NCBI GenBank assembly: GCA_040397785.1
Contig: JBBAVI010000012.1
Span: 1-64,000, forward strand
Length of the DNA stretch: 64,000 nt
From: M3007 sp040397785
GTDB lineage: Bacteria; Bacteroidota; Bacteroidia; Chitinophagales; Saprospiraceae
Reading direction: 5' to 3'
Below the pieces are notes generated by a model. The model had not been told where the DNA came from, did no database searches, and saw nothing but the letters and a program-made list of their open reading frames with translations. Position numbers and translations under genes: made by a program. Shown piece by piece: positions 23,978-32,463 of the stretch; position 1 is the stretch's first letter; every line of letters starts with the position of its first letter.

Positions 23978-25396
23978 ATGCACGGCAAAAATAACACCTT
24001 CCAAGCGCTTCATACAGATCTCCTCTCAAAATTACGGTCTATAGTGAGCGAAACCTACCTGTTGATGGATGAAACCAACTTGCGCGACTGTGGGCACGAC
24101 GAAACAGAAGATTTGTCTTTTCTGCCCGAGGCGGTTGTGGTTCCGGCCAATACCGATGAAGTAAGCGCGATCATGGCCCTTTGTAATGCAGAACGTATTC
24201 CAGTGACGGTTCGCGGCGGCGGCTCCGGATTGGCCGGTGGTGCCTTGCCAATTCATGGGGGCGTGGTGATTTGGATGAAACGTTTTAATCAAATACTCCA
24301 TATTGATGCGCAAAACTTCCAGGTTACGGTGGAGCCCGGGGTGGTTACCGAAACCTTGCAAAATACGTTAAAAGAACAAGGCTTGTTTTATCCGCCAGAC
24401 CCATCGAGCAAGGGTTGGAGTTTTATTGGTGGCAATGTAAATACCAATGCTGGCGGTCCAAGGGCGGTAAAATACGGGGTGGTAAAGGATTATGTGCTCA
24501 ATTTGGAAGTGGTATTGCCCAATGGTGACGTGATTTGGACGGGCGCCAACACCCTGAAAAATTCTACGGGGTATAATTTGACCCAGTTATTGGTTGGAAG
24601 TGAAGGCACTTTGGGGGTGGTCACTAAAATTGTCTTGAAATTACAGCCTTTGCCTACTCAAAACCTGCTCATGTTGGCGCCTTTCCGTTCAGCGGAAAGC
24701 GCATGTGCGGCAGTTGCGGCTATTTTTCAGGCAGGTGTTACCCCTTCCGCGCTCGAATTTATGGAACGCAATGCGATCACCTGGGCTATTCGTTACCTGG
24801 GCGATGTGCAAATTCCGCTGTCCGACGATACCGAAGCGCATTTGCTTATTGAGGTGGATGGCTTTCACCTCGAAACCTTGTATAAAGATTGCGAAACCAT
24901 TTCGGGCGTATTAGAACAATTTGATTGCGGTGAAATTTTGTTTGCCGATAATGAAGCAACTAAAATAGACTTGTGGAAGTTACGCAGAAATGTAGCCCAT
25001 GCTGTAAAACACAATTCCATTTATAAAGAAGAAGATACCGTTGTTCCTCGGGCGTTTTTACCACAATTATTAAAAAAAGTAAAAGCGGTGGGGGCTGAAT
25101 ACGGATTTGAATCGGTTTGTTACGGACATGCAGGCGACGGCAATTTGCATGTAAACATTCTAAAAGGCAGTTTATCGGATGAGCATTGGCATTTAGAAGT
25201 GCCAAAAGGTATTCGCGAAATATTTAAGTTCGTTAAAAGTGTAAATGGTACATTATCAGGGGAACATGGTATCGGATATGTACAACAACCCTATCTGGAT
25301 ATTATGTTTTCGGAAACCGAAATTGCCTTAATGCGGGCAATTAAACGGGCGTTTGATCCCAATGGAATTTTAAATCCAGGAAAGATTTTGGGTTAA
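23978..25396 (+). CDS. FAD-linked oxidase, GlcD/D-lactate dehydrogenase type
   Basis: A 472-residue flavoprotein of the VAO/PCMH family. The FAD_binding_4 domain shows VPVTVRGGGSGLAGGALP-like sequence (here IPVTVRGGGSGLAGGALPIH), GWSFIGGNVNTNAGG and LLVGSEGTLGVVTKIVLKL. The FAD-oxidase C domain contains CYGHAGDGNLHVNIL (two catalytic or metal His) and LSGEHGIGYVQ. Likely reaction: oxidation of a 2-hydroxy acid (glycolate or D-lactate) to the 2-oxo acid, passing electrons to the respiratory chain. No glcE or glcF partner is nearby. It is divergent from the barrel-protein gene. Confidence 0.92.
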   Translation: MHGKNNTFQALHTDLLSKLRSIVSETYLLMDETNLRDCGHDETEDLSFLPEAVVVPANTDEVSAIMALCNAERIPVTVRGGGSGLAGGALPIHGGVVIWMKRFNQILHIDAQNFQVTVEPGVVTETLQNTLKEQGLFYPPDPSSKGWSFIGGNVNTNAGGPRAVKYGVVKDYVLNLEVVLPNGDVIWTGANTLKNSTGYNLTQLLVGSEGTLGVVTKIVLKLQPLPTQNLLMLAPFRSAESACAAVAAIFQAGVTPSALEFMERNAITWAIRYLGDVQIPLSDDTEAHLLIEVDGFHLETLYKDCETISGVLEQFDCGEILFADNEATKIDLWKLRRNVAHAVKHNSIYKEEDTVVPRAFLPQLLKKVKAVGAEYGFESVCYGHAGDGNLHVNILKGSLSDEHWHLEVPKGIREIFKFVKSVNGTLSGEHGIGYVQQPYLDIMFSETEIALMRAIKRAFDPNGILNPGKILG

Positions 25397-25446
25397 AACA
25401 CCTGTTTCCCTGTAGCGGGAAGCGTGCAAAGGCACATTTTAGCGTA

Positions 25447-26364
25447 TTAAAACAAACTTCCCTGCAAAGCGGGCGGTAAAATTGCTCGAGGGCCACGGAC
25501 CACTAAATCTGGCATGATGGCCTTTAAGTGGTCTGCACAGTAGACAGCTAAGTCGGGGGATAACAAGTTATCGGGTTCATGGGTAAAAAGATAAGCCGCC
25601 TTCAAACCTTGTGCATACCATGATTTTAAACGTAAGGCCCAGTCCTGCACCCGGGTATAGTCGCTCGGGTGCAGGCCATTGCCTACAAATCGAATAAGGG
25701 TTTGCGCACAAGTCACGCGCAGGTGGCACACATCCCTTCGGCCCGCAACATCGGTAATGATTGCTGCAACGCGGTAATTTTCAAGCAGTTGAAAAAACGC
25801 TTCGGCTTCCACGGTGGCTTCAAAAAAGGAAGGATGTCGCACTTCTACCGATAACGGGATGCCGGGCGGGAAACGTTCCAGGTATCCCTCCAGCACAATT
25901 AACTGTTTTGTACTGAAATGTGGCGGCAATTGCATAAAACAGCAACCTAATTTGTTTGCCAGGCCGGCGATTGCTTCACAAAACCGTTGATTTAACTGGT
26001 TATTCAGTCCCAAATTGCCACTGTGGCTTATCACTTGGGGGATTTTCGGACAAAAGCGAAAATCATCTGGCGTTTCTTCCCGCCACCGATCCACCATGTT
26101 TTCGTCTGGTATCCGATAATGGGTCGTATTATGTTCGATGGTGTTGAATTGCCGTCCATAAGCAGCCAAAAAATCGCGGTCTTTCGTTCCTTTTGGATAC
26201 CATGTTCCAACCCAGGGCTTCATATTATAGCCGGTTGCGCCGATATACAGCACAGGCGGCTCGTTGCGCGCCGGCATACTTTGAAACAGTTCCTGATTCT
26301 GCACCGGATCAGGAGGCAAGGTAAAATCTACATCCGCTACCGAGGGCAATTTTCCAAATTCCAT
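25447..26364 (-). CDS. DUF72 (YecE-like) TIM-barrel protein
   Basis: A 305-residue protein of the DUF72 family, whose biochemical role is unknown. Family signatures are present: LYIGATGYNMKPWVGTWYP at the N-terminal strand, FNTIEHNTTHYRIP, FRFCPKIPQVISH, CCFMQLPPHFS and LSVEVRHPSFF. It is the last of three minus-strand genes (M1 peptidase, aminopeptidase P, DUF72) with gaps of 41 and 15 nt, so co-transcription is likely. The ~40-residue N-terminal extension is longer than in most members. Confidence 0.88.
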   Translation of the reverse strand: MEFGKLPSVADVDFTLPPDPVQNQELFQSMPARNEPPVLYIGATGYNMKPWVGTWYPKGTKDRDFLAAYGRQFNTIEHNTTHYRIPDENMVDRWREETPDDFRFCPKIPQVISHSGNLGLNNQLNQRFCEAIAGLANKLGCCFMQLPPHFSTKQLIVLEGYLERFPPGIPLSVEVRHPSFFEATVEAEAFFQLLENYRVAAIITDVAGRRDVCHLRVTCAQTLIRFVGNGLHPSDYTRVQDWALRLKSWYAQGLKAAYLFTHEPDNLLSPDLAVYCADHLKAIMPDLVVRGPRAILPPALQGSLF

Positions 26365-26379
26365 CTTGCTGTTGCCGTT

Positions 26380-27765
26380 TTAGGAACGAAGGGCTTCTAC
26401 GGCCTCCACGGTTTTGGGTATGGGGTCCCCTAAAACGCGGTGTCCTTCCTTGGTAATCAATACGTTATCTTCAATACGAATGCCGCCAAAATCGCGGTAT
26501 TTTTTAAGCGCAGGATAGTTGATAAATTGTTCAAACATCTTTTTACGCTTCCATTGATCGATCAATTGGGGGATAAAATACAAACCAGGCTCAACCGTAA
26601 GCACAAAACCGGGCTGTAACTGGCGGGCAAGGCGCAAATAGGCGGTTCCAAACAGGGTACTCCGTCGCACCGTTTCATCATATCCAACGTATTGTTCGCC
26701 CAGGTCTTCCATATCATGCACATCCAAGCCAATCATGTGGCCCAGGCCATGCGGGAAAAACAAGGCATGGGCGCCCAATTGCACGGCTTCCTGCATGTCG
26801 CCTTGCATCAAGCCAAGTTTTTTTAAGCCTTCTGCCATGCGCAAAGCGGCTTCCAGGTGCACCGATTGATAGGTTATGCCCGGTTTCAGCATGGCGATCG
26901 CGTGCATTTCAGCGTCCAACACGATTTCGTATATTTCGCGTTGTTTGGTGGTGAATTTGCGGTCTACCGGAAACGTGCGCGTAATATCACCGGCATAATG
27001 CATAGCAGTCTCCGCACCAAAGTCTCCCAACAACAAACGGCCTTTTTCAAGGATGTTACCGTGGTGGTGGTTGTGTAAAATCTGTCCGTCGGTGGTTAAG
27101 ATAACCGGGTAGGATAAATTTCCGCCACCTGATACGGCAATACCCGTTACTAATCCGGCTATAGCCGCTTCGGATGCGCCGATTTGTGCTTCGCGCATCG
27201 CAGCCACGTGCATGTGCCCCGTGGTTTGCAGCGCGCGCTCCATTTCAGCAATTTCCTCTGCCGATTTGATTGAACGTTGATTTACCACGGCTTTAATGAG
27301 CGGAACAGACGCGGCCTCTTTCAATTTGGCCAAGGGAATATTCAACAGATCTTTGAGCAGCAATTTATTTGCTTCTCGATAAGGCGGCAAAAAATGGACG
27401 GATTGGCCAGATTTACGCGTGTTTTTCACTACACCGGCAAGTCTGCGAAATTGCAGGGTTTCCTGTACGCCCACTTGTGCGCCGAGTTCCTTGATGGAAG
27501 GCATGGTGCCCATCCAAACGATATCTTCCATGCTTAGGTCATCTCCGAACAGGATTTCACGATTAGCATCAATATCGATGACCGCAGCCAAACCCGGTTT
27601 GTCGATGCCAAAGAAGTATAAAAAACTACTATCCTGCCGAAAATGGTAGGTATTTCCTGGGTAGTTCATGCCCAGGTCGTTATTACCCAGAAAAAGTACC
27701 AGCCCTGATCCGAGGTCTTTTTTCAACTGGTCGCGGCGGCTTTGGTAGGTATTTGCAGAAAACAT
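26380..27765 (-). CDS. pepP: Xaa-Pro aminopeptidase (M24B)
   Basis: A 461-residue pita-bread metallopeptidase that removes N-terminal residues before proline. The creatinase-like N-domain starts MFSANTYQSRRDQLKK. Metal ligands of the catalytic domain are visible: two Asp in LLGDFGAETAMHYAGDITR, His in FFPHGLGHMIGLDVHD, Glu in TVEPGLYFIP and Glu in GGIRIEDNVLI. No signal peptide, so cytoplasmic. It lies between the M1 peptidase and DUF72 genes, suggesting a peptide-degradation unit. Confidence 0.94.
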   Translation of the reverse strand: MFSANTYQSRRDQLKKDLGSGLVLFLGNNDLGMNYPGNTYHFRQDSSFLYFFGIDKPGLAAVIDIDANREILFGDDLSMEDIVWMGTMPSIKELGAQVGVQETLQFRRLAGVVKNTRKSGQSVHFLPPYREANKLLLKDLLNIPLAKLKEAASVPLIKAVVNQRSIKSAEEIAEMERALQTTGHMHVAAMREAQIGASEAAIAGLVTGIAVSGGGNLSYPVILTTDGQILHNHHHGNILEKGRLLLGDFGAETAMHYAGDITRTFPVDRKFTTKQREIYEIVLDAEMHAIAMLKPGITYQSVHLEAALRMAEGLKKLGLMQGDMQEAVQLGAHALFFPHGLGHMIGLDVHDMEDLGEQYVGYDETVRRSTLFGTAYLRLARQLQPGFVLTVEPGLYFIPQLIDQWKRKKMFEQFINYPALKKYRDFGGIRIEDNVLITKEGHRVLGDPIPKTVEAVEALRS

Positions 27766-27806
27766 AGGATAAAAATGGGTTATGCTGGAATGAAATTGTG
27801 GGTCAA

Positions 27807-29693
27807 CTATTTTCCGGCAGGCATATAAATATTGTTCGATTTGTCAACATCCGGGGTGTAAGTGCTGCCTAATTGCACTTTTTGCACCTTTTTGCCACCT
27901 TTGTATTTTATTTCGATGGTTGTTGCGCCGTCTTTCCACACCTCAATGCTGCGGTGTATTTGTTCGGTTTGTTGGTCGCTGTACGTAATCGTCAGGTCGA
28001 CGGGTGTAGGTTTGTTTCCTTTCGATTCAACGGTAATGCTTGATCTTCGCTCGTTTACCTGCGCAATGGCAAGATCTGGTACGCCATTTTCGAAAAACCA
28101 AACTTTCCAAAACCAATTAAGATTAACCCCGCTTCCCTGGTTCATACAATTGAAAAAATCATAAGGAATAGGGTGTTTACCATTCCAGGTCTTAATATAG
28201 AGATGTAACCCTTTAAAAAACAGCGCATCACCCAACATATCCTTCACAAACAAATAGCCTAGTGCAGGTTTTGGATAGGAATTAATCATCATTCCTGGCC
28301 CGTTCATTTGGGTAGTAAGGGTCATGATCGGCAAATCTATTTCCGTTCCGGCAAAGCGTTCATACGGATACATGCCATAATCGTCCACGATACTCGAATC
28401 GATCATGGGCGACACCAGCCATTCCCCGATGGTTGCCCAGCCTTCGTCCATCCAGCCATATTTTGTTTCATTGGTGCCCATGTAGAAAGGAAACATGGTA
28501 TGGAAAATTTCGTGGTCGGTTAGTTCAATGCTTTCCGCGCGGTCCTCAATCGGGTTATCATTGACCATCATAGGGTATTCCATTTGGTCTAATCCGTCAA
28601 ACACCGTGATATGGTTATAGGGGAATGGCCATTTTGGAAAGCGGTAACTCATGGATTCCACCGTTTTGCGCGCATCGTCGATTACCCAAAAGTAATCCAG
28701 GTGCTGCTGATTGAACACCGCATCGACCCTTGTGCGCCGTTTGGTTTCTGGATCTACCACCAGGCTGGTAGATTGCCATACATAATGGTTGCTGATGGCC
28801 AAGGCAATGTCTGTTACGTTTTTAGCCTCAAATCGAAAGGTATTTGCGGAGTTTTGTGCGGTAATGTTGCCTGTTTTTAAATCTGTGCTATCCATAACAA
28901 AGATAACACCGTCCTTTTTTTCGGCTTCAGCCAAGCGTTCGCAATATTTTGCCTGCAATACTTCACTGCAATTAGTAAGATCGCCTGTGCCCCAAACGAT
29001 GTAGTTTTTAGGCACTTTAACGGCAGCTTTAAAATCGCAAAAGTCGTTGTAAAACTCTTGTGTACCCAGGTACGGATTGCGGTTCCAGCCGTCAATATCG
29101 TCGTAAACGGCTATTCGAGGGAAAAAATAGGCGATAAACCACGCGCCAGGGTCAACTTGTCCGGTTCGAATATGCGAGTCTTTATTGAGCGTATAATTGT
29201 AGGCAATTTTAAACTGGGTGCTTTTGCCTGGAGGTATAGATTTGGGACGCACCAACATATTGGTACTACTGATTCTGTAATCGGAAGTTTTAATCTGCTC
29301 ACCATCGGCAGACAAGGTTTCAATGCGGAGGCCATCGCCTGCATCGTCCGGACTGATTTCCATAAGCCGTTCAGCGCCTTTTTTGTACAAATTTGGGTAA
29401 AGTTTAAAAACAACTTCCCGCAAGGTGTCTGGACTGTTGTTGATGTACTGAATATTTACCACTCCGGAAATGAGGCGGGTAGTAGGAGAGAAGGTGATAT
29501 AAATGTCATAATTTGCCTTGTTTTGCCAATATTTTGTTCCAGGCAGACCATCGGCACTGCGCGTTCCTTTCGTGTAGGCTTTTTGCAGGTTGCGCGCAAT
29601 GGGTAAGTTCTGTGCCTGCATGCTACCCAAAATAAGCAGGGCAATTCCGGCGCAGAAAAAACGAGCATTCCAAGGAGAAATAGACTTAAACAT
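27807..29693 (-). CDS. Secreted M1-family metallopeptidase
   Basis: A 628-residue exported zinc peptidase with signal peptide (MFKSISPWNARFFCAGIALL, cleavage after MQAQ). Zinc motif HEIFH is at residues 394-398 with the third ligand Glu417 (HExxH-x18-E). The exopeptidase substrate motif, usually GAMEN, appears as DQMEYPMM. N-terminal beta-domain about 60-230, catalytic domain about 240-540. Related Bacteroidota proteins are annotated as M1 peptidases of unknown specificity. It heads a minus-strand unit with pepP and the DUF72 gene. A TAGATTTG -7 box lies 20 nt upstream. Confidence 0.9.
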   Translation of the reverse strand: MFKSISPWNARFFCAGIALLILGSMQAQNLPIARNLQKAYTKGTRSADGLPGTKYWQNKANYDIYITFSPTTRLISGVVNIQYINNSPDTLREVVFKLYPNLYKKGAERLMEISPDDAGDGLRIETLSADGEQIKTSDYRISSTNMLVRPKSIPPGKSTQFKIAYNYTLNKDSHIRTGQVDPGAWFIAYFFPRIAVYDDIDGWNRNPYLGTQEFYNDFCDFKAAVKVPKNYIVWGTGDLTNCSEVLQAKYCERLAEAEKKDGVIFVMDSTDLKTGNITAQNSANTFRFEAKNVTDIALAISNHYVWQSTSLVVDPETKRRTRVDAVFNQQHLDYFWVIDDARKTVESMSYRFPKWPFPYNHITVFDGLDQMEYPMMVNDNPIEDRAESIELTDHEIFHTMFPFYMGTNETKYGWMDEGWATIGEWLVSPMIDSSIVDDYGMYPYERFAGTEIDLPIMTLTTQMNGPGMMINSYPKPALGYLFVKDMLGDALFFKGLHLYIKTWNGKHPIPYDFFNCMNQGSGVNLNWFWKVWFFENGVPDLAIAQVNERRSSITVESKGNKPTPVDLTITYSDQQTEQIHRSIEVWKDGATTIEIKYKGGKKVQKVQLGSTYTPDVDKSNNIYMPAGK

Positions 29694-29713
29694 GCGATTT
29701 TAGATTTTAGGCC

Positions 29714-29721
29714 CAAATCTA
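29714..29721 (-). promoter_or_regulatory. -7 promoter box of the peptidase unit
   Basis: TAGATTTG on the minus strand, 20 nt before the M1 peptidase start. Confidence 0.5.
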
Positions 29722-29779
29722 TAAATCATCTTGCGCATGTTTGTTATTAATTGCTGTAAAAGCGCCGTATAAAACAAAC

Positions 29780-29812
29780 AAGCGTCATTCCACAAAGTAT
29801 GGAACAACGCTT
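29780..29812 (-). terminator. Hairpin after the lrp-type gene
   Basis: Arms 29780-29792 and 29800-29812 pair with two mismatches around a 7-nt loop. On the minus strand GTTTGTTTTA follows. The arm shares GCGTCATTCC with the hairpin at 1262-1310. Confidence 0.6.
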
Positions 29813-29849
29813 ATTATCAACGTAATCGGGTTTTAAGCGTGTATATCGC

Positions 29850-30329
29850 CTATTTTTCGTCGTAGTTGTAAGGCAAAATTTTAGAATCTTTCACCGTAGA
29901 CAAGGTCATCAAAGTTTTCAGGCGCTCGATTTCTTCAATCTGGCTGATGGTTTTGAACAACAGTTGTTCGTAGGTAGGAATGTCCTTGCAAACAATTTTC
30001 ATCAAAAAATCTGCTTCACCGGTAATGATGTAACATTCGGTTACCTCATCAATTTGGCTGATTTTTTCAAGGAAGTTGTTCAGGGCATTCTCTTTTTTCC
30101 AGGCCAATGATACCAGTACGAAGGTTTTAACGTTTAAACCCATCATTTGCGGGTTCACCATCGCGTGGTAACTTAGGATGATATCGCTTTGCTCCAGTTT
30201 TTTTACACGTTCAAGGGTTGGGGCTGGCGACAATCCAATTTTTTTGGAAAGGTCAAGGTTCGTGATCTTGCTGTTCTCCTGAAGGATCTTCAGAATCTTC
30301 AAGTCGATTTTATCCAGTTTCTCTGACAT
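29850..30329 (-). CDS. Lrp/AsnC-family transcriptional regulator
   Basis: A 159-residue regulator. N-terminal winged helix: LDKIDLKILKILQENSKITN, then LSPAPTLERVKKLEQSDIIL. The C-terminal RAM domain (TFVLVSLAWKKENALNNFLE, TECYIITGEADFLMKIVCKD) would bind an amino acid and drive oligomerisation. The next minus-strand gene upstream is the glutamate dehydrogenase gene, separated by 331 bp. Lrp-type proteins often control amino-acid catabolic genes, so gdhA regulation is a reasonable guess. -7 box TACCTTTG at 30384 to 30377. Confidence 0.93.
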   Translation of the reverse strand: MSEKLDKIDLKILKILQENSKITNLDLSKKIGLSPAPTLERVKKLEQSDIILSYHAMVNPQMMGLNVKTFVLVSLAWKKENALNNFLEKISQIDEVTECYIITGEADFLMKIVCKDIPTYEQLLFKTISQIEEIERLKTLMTLSTVKDSKILPYNYDEK

Positions 30330-30376
30330 AGCGGATTAGGCTTTAGAAAATTTTATTTTGTTCTTCAAAATTTCCC

Positions 30377-30384
30377 CAAAGGTA
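30377..30384 (-). promoter_or_regulatory. -7 promoter box of the lrp-type gene
   Basis: TACCTTTG on the minus strand, 47 nt upstream of the start codon. Confidence 0.5.
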
Positions 30385-30553
30385 GGTAAACAAAAAATAA
30401 TAGGCAAGTAAATTTTAAAATAACCTCTGTTAATTTTGTTAACAAAGCGTTTTTGTCGCCGATCCCTCAAAAACAAAATCTTCAAATCGCCCATTTTGGC
30501 AAACACACCAAAATAAATTTGCCGCAAATTGACATTCCACCCAATTAAAATAA

Positions 30554-30619
30554 AAAAAGGTTGAAAAGACATTTGTTGGGCCAAACATGCCAAACAAAAC
30601 CTGTCAATTCAACCTTTTT
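30554..30619 (-). terminator. Inverted repeat after gdhA
   Basis: AAAAAGGTTGAA (30554-30565) and TTCAACCTTTTT (30608-30619) are exact reverse complements with a 42-nt loop. On the minus strand the second arm runs into further T's, as in a terminator with an unusually long loop. Confidence 0.5.
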
Positions 30620-30660
30620 GAAAATTAATTTTTTGTTAAGCCTGCTTTCAGGCCTTGCTA

Positions 30661-32076
30661 CTATGGGAAAATGCCCATCGACACATAGTCGGAAGCAATT
30701 TTTTTCAAAGAGCACACAAACGCGGCAGTCCGTACATCCTGTATGTCGGAATGTTGCAACAGGGTTTCGCGAATCTGTTGGTAAGCCACCACCATGGTGT
30801 CTTGCAAGCCGGAATTTACCAATTCAACTTCGGTACCACCGCGTGTGAGGAAATCCTTTTCACGCGCATTGATGGTTTTTCCGGTCATTTCTTCCACTTT
30901 ATTGAGGATGCCTGTAAACGCTTCGTTTTGGAAGCGATTTTCTAAGCGACCAAAACGGTGGTGTGACAAGTTTTTCAACCACTCGAAGTAGGATACTGTT
31001 ACCCCGCCTGCGTTGATGTAAAAGTCGGGCAGAATCAAAATGCCTTTTTTCAATAAAATTGGATCCGCATCGGCAGTAATTGGACCGTTGGCGGCCTCCG
31101 CAATGATTTTTGCTTTGATGCGGTCGGCATTCGCCAAGGTAATCTGGTTCTCCAAGGCTGCTGGAACAAGAATATCGCATTCCAACTCCAGGGCTGCAGA
31201 AGCATCTCCAATGTGTTCAGTGCCTGGGAAGCCAATAATGGAGCCCGTTTCTTTGCGGAATGCCATCAGCTTTTCAACATCGATGCCATTTGCGCTGTAA
31301 ATGGAGCCTTCACGTTCAGCAATACCGATAATTTTGGCATCGCCTTCCTGTTGGCTGATCAAGGCGGTATTGCTACCCACATTACCAAGGCCCTGTACGA
31401 CCATCGTTTTACCTGCCATGCCTTTGGTCAGACCAATTTTGGCCATGTCTTCGCCGTGTGACAAGCATTCGCGCAGGCCATAAAATACCCCGCGACCGGT
31501 TGCTTCTGCGCGACCGCGAATACCATTTTGTGTAACAGGTTTGCCCGTAACGCAACCGATGGAGTCAATTTCACCATGGCGGAACGCCTGATAAGTATCG
31601 AGGATCCAGGCCATTTCACGCGGACCGGTACCATAATCGGGTGCTGGCACGTCGATACCAGGTCCGATAAAGTTCTTTTTGATCAATTCCGTGGTGTAGC
31701 GGCGGGTAATATTTTGCAGCTGCTCCACGGTGTATTTGGCAGGATTGATTTTGATGCCGCCTTTTGCACCGCCGAATGGAACGTCCACCAGCGCGCATTT
31801 GTAGGTCATCAAGGCCGCGAGGGCCATTACTTCGTCTTGGTCAACGCTTTCAGCATAACGAATCCCGCCTTTTGTTGGGAGTCGGTGGTGACTATGCTGT
31901 ACGCGGTAGGCTTCAATTACCTCGTAATCGTTGCCTACACGCACTGGAAAACGAATTTGCAATACGAGATTGCAGGCCTTAATTTGCTCGACCAATCCAC
32001 GCGGGATGTCGGTAAAGGAGGCGGCTTTATCCACGTAGTTTTCTACGCTTTTAAAAAAACTGATGTGTCCACTCAT
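30661..32076 (-). CDS. gdhA: Glutamate dehydrogenase (Glu/Leu/Phe/Val dehydrogenase family)
   Basis: A 471-residue cytoplasmic enzyme interconverting glutamate and 2-oxoglutarate plus ammonium. Substrate-binding residues: HRLPTKGGIRYAESVDQDEV and the catalytic Lys in VDVPFGGAKGGIKI, then the Asp in DVPAPDYGTG. NAD(P) fold: VVQGLGNVGSNTALI. IIAEAANGPITADAD and LPDFYINAGGVTVSYFEW complete the pocket. Its ATG overlaps the TGA of the upstream ccmD-like gene (ATGA), so it is translationally coupled to a haem-export operon, an unexpected pairing. Cofactor preference cannot be settled by eye. Confidence 0.95.
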   Translation of the reverse strand: MSGHISFFKSVENYVDKAASFTDIPRGLVEQIKACNLVLQIRFPVRVGNDYEVIEAYRVQHSHHRLPTKGGIRYAESVDQDEVMALAALMTYKCALVDVPFGGAKGGIKINPAKYTVEQLQNITRRYTTELIKKNFIGPGIDVPAPDYGTGPREMAWILDTYQAFRHGEIDSIGCVTGKPVTQNGIRGRAEATGRGVFYGLRECLSHGEDMAKIGLTKGMAGKTMVVQGLGNVGSNTALISQQEGDAKIIGIAEREGSIYSANGIDVEKLMAFRKETGSIIGFPGTEHIGDASAALELECDILVPAALENQITLANADRIKAKIIAEAANGPITADADPILLKKGILILPDFYINAGGVTVSYFEWLKNLSHHRFGRLENRFQNEAFTGILNKVEEMTGKTINAREKDFLTRGGTEVELVNSGLQDTMVVAYQQIRETLLQHSDIQDVRTAAFVCSLKKIASDYVSMGIFP

Positions 32077-32300
32077 TGTTGTTCTTCCTTGAGTTGGTGC
32101 TCTAATTTGGTTAGTTTACGTTCAATACGCACCAGAAACCACACAATTCCGACGAAAATCAGCAAAATAACGCCTACTACAACGTTTATTTTTCCAGTCT
32201 CCCGCATAAAATCGCGATTTCCCTGCGCCCAAACGCCCGGCAAATATATTGCCATAAACAAAATAATTGTTAAAAAACGGTGCATTTTAAAAAATTTCAT
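32073..32300 (-). CDS. ccmD: CcmD-like small membrane protein
   Basis: A 75-residue protein with an N-terminal signal/membrane segment (MHRFLTIILFMAIYLPGVWA), a second helix (INVVVGVILLIFVGIVWFLV) and a charged cytoplasmic tail (RIERKLTKLEHQLKEEQQ), the layout of CcmD. It probably releases holo-CcmE from the CcmABC haem-export complex. The ATG at 32300 was used; the one at 32285 is also possible. It follows ccmC after a 160-nt gap filled by an inverted repeat, and it overlaps gdhA by 4 nt. Confidence 0.78.
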   Translation of the reverse strand: MKFFKMHRFLTIILFMAIYLPGVWAQGNRDFMRETGKINVVVGVILLIFVGIVWFLVRIERKLTKLEHQLKEEQQ

Positions 32301-32330
32301 GTTCCAAAATGGGAGTTTACCTATGAAAAG

Positions 32331-32463
32331 TAATGATGAATGATGAATGATGAATTTGGTGTTTCAAGTTTATATTCCTTGAAATAAATCATTTTGTTTT
32401 GAGGATTGTCAATTAATATAATGTGTCACCTTGCGCATATTCATCATTCATCATTCATCATTA
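32331..32463. repeat. Inverted pair of GAATGAT tandem repeats
   Basis: The 25-nt arms 32331-32355 and 32439-32463 are exact reverse complements, and each consists of about three copies of the 7-mer GAATGAT (or its complement). They enclose 83 nt. The distal arm includes the ccmC stop codon (TTA at 32461-32463 on the plus strand). In the transcript this would form a long stem between ccmC and ccmD, possibly reducing or separating expression of ccmD-gdhA. Confidence 0.8.

Larger units (their letters stand above)
30330..30660. other. Gene-free region between gdhA and the lrp-type gene
   Basis: Contains the lrp-type gene's -7 box (30384 to 30377, minus strand) and the inverted repeat at 30554-30619. 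An 85-residue minus-strand frame (30336-30593) has no recognisable product. Nothing else seen. Confidence 0.5.

Noticed and set aside
25403..25425. A short stem (TTCCC/GGGAA) after the GlcD-like gene as a terminator
   Set aside because: Only five pairs and no T-run; too weak to support.
30336..30593. An 85-residue minus-strand frame upstream of the lrp-type gene
   Set aside because: It overlaps the -7 box of the lrp-type gene and resembles no protein.
31528..32343. A 271-residue plus-strand frame opposite gdhA and ccmD
   Set aside because: Antisense to conserved genes, no promoter and no known motif.
32331..32463. A CRISPR-like repeat array
   Set aside because: The 7-mers are contiguous with no spacers, and the two clusters are inverted; no cas genes are present.
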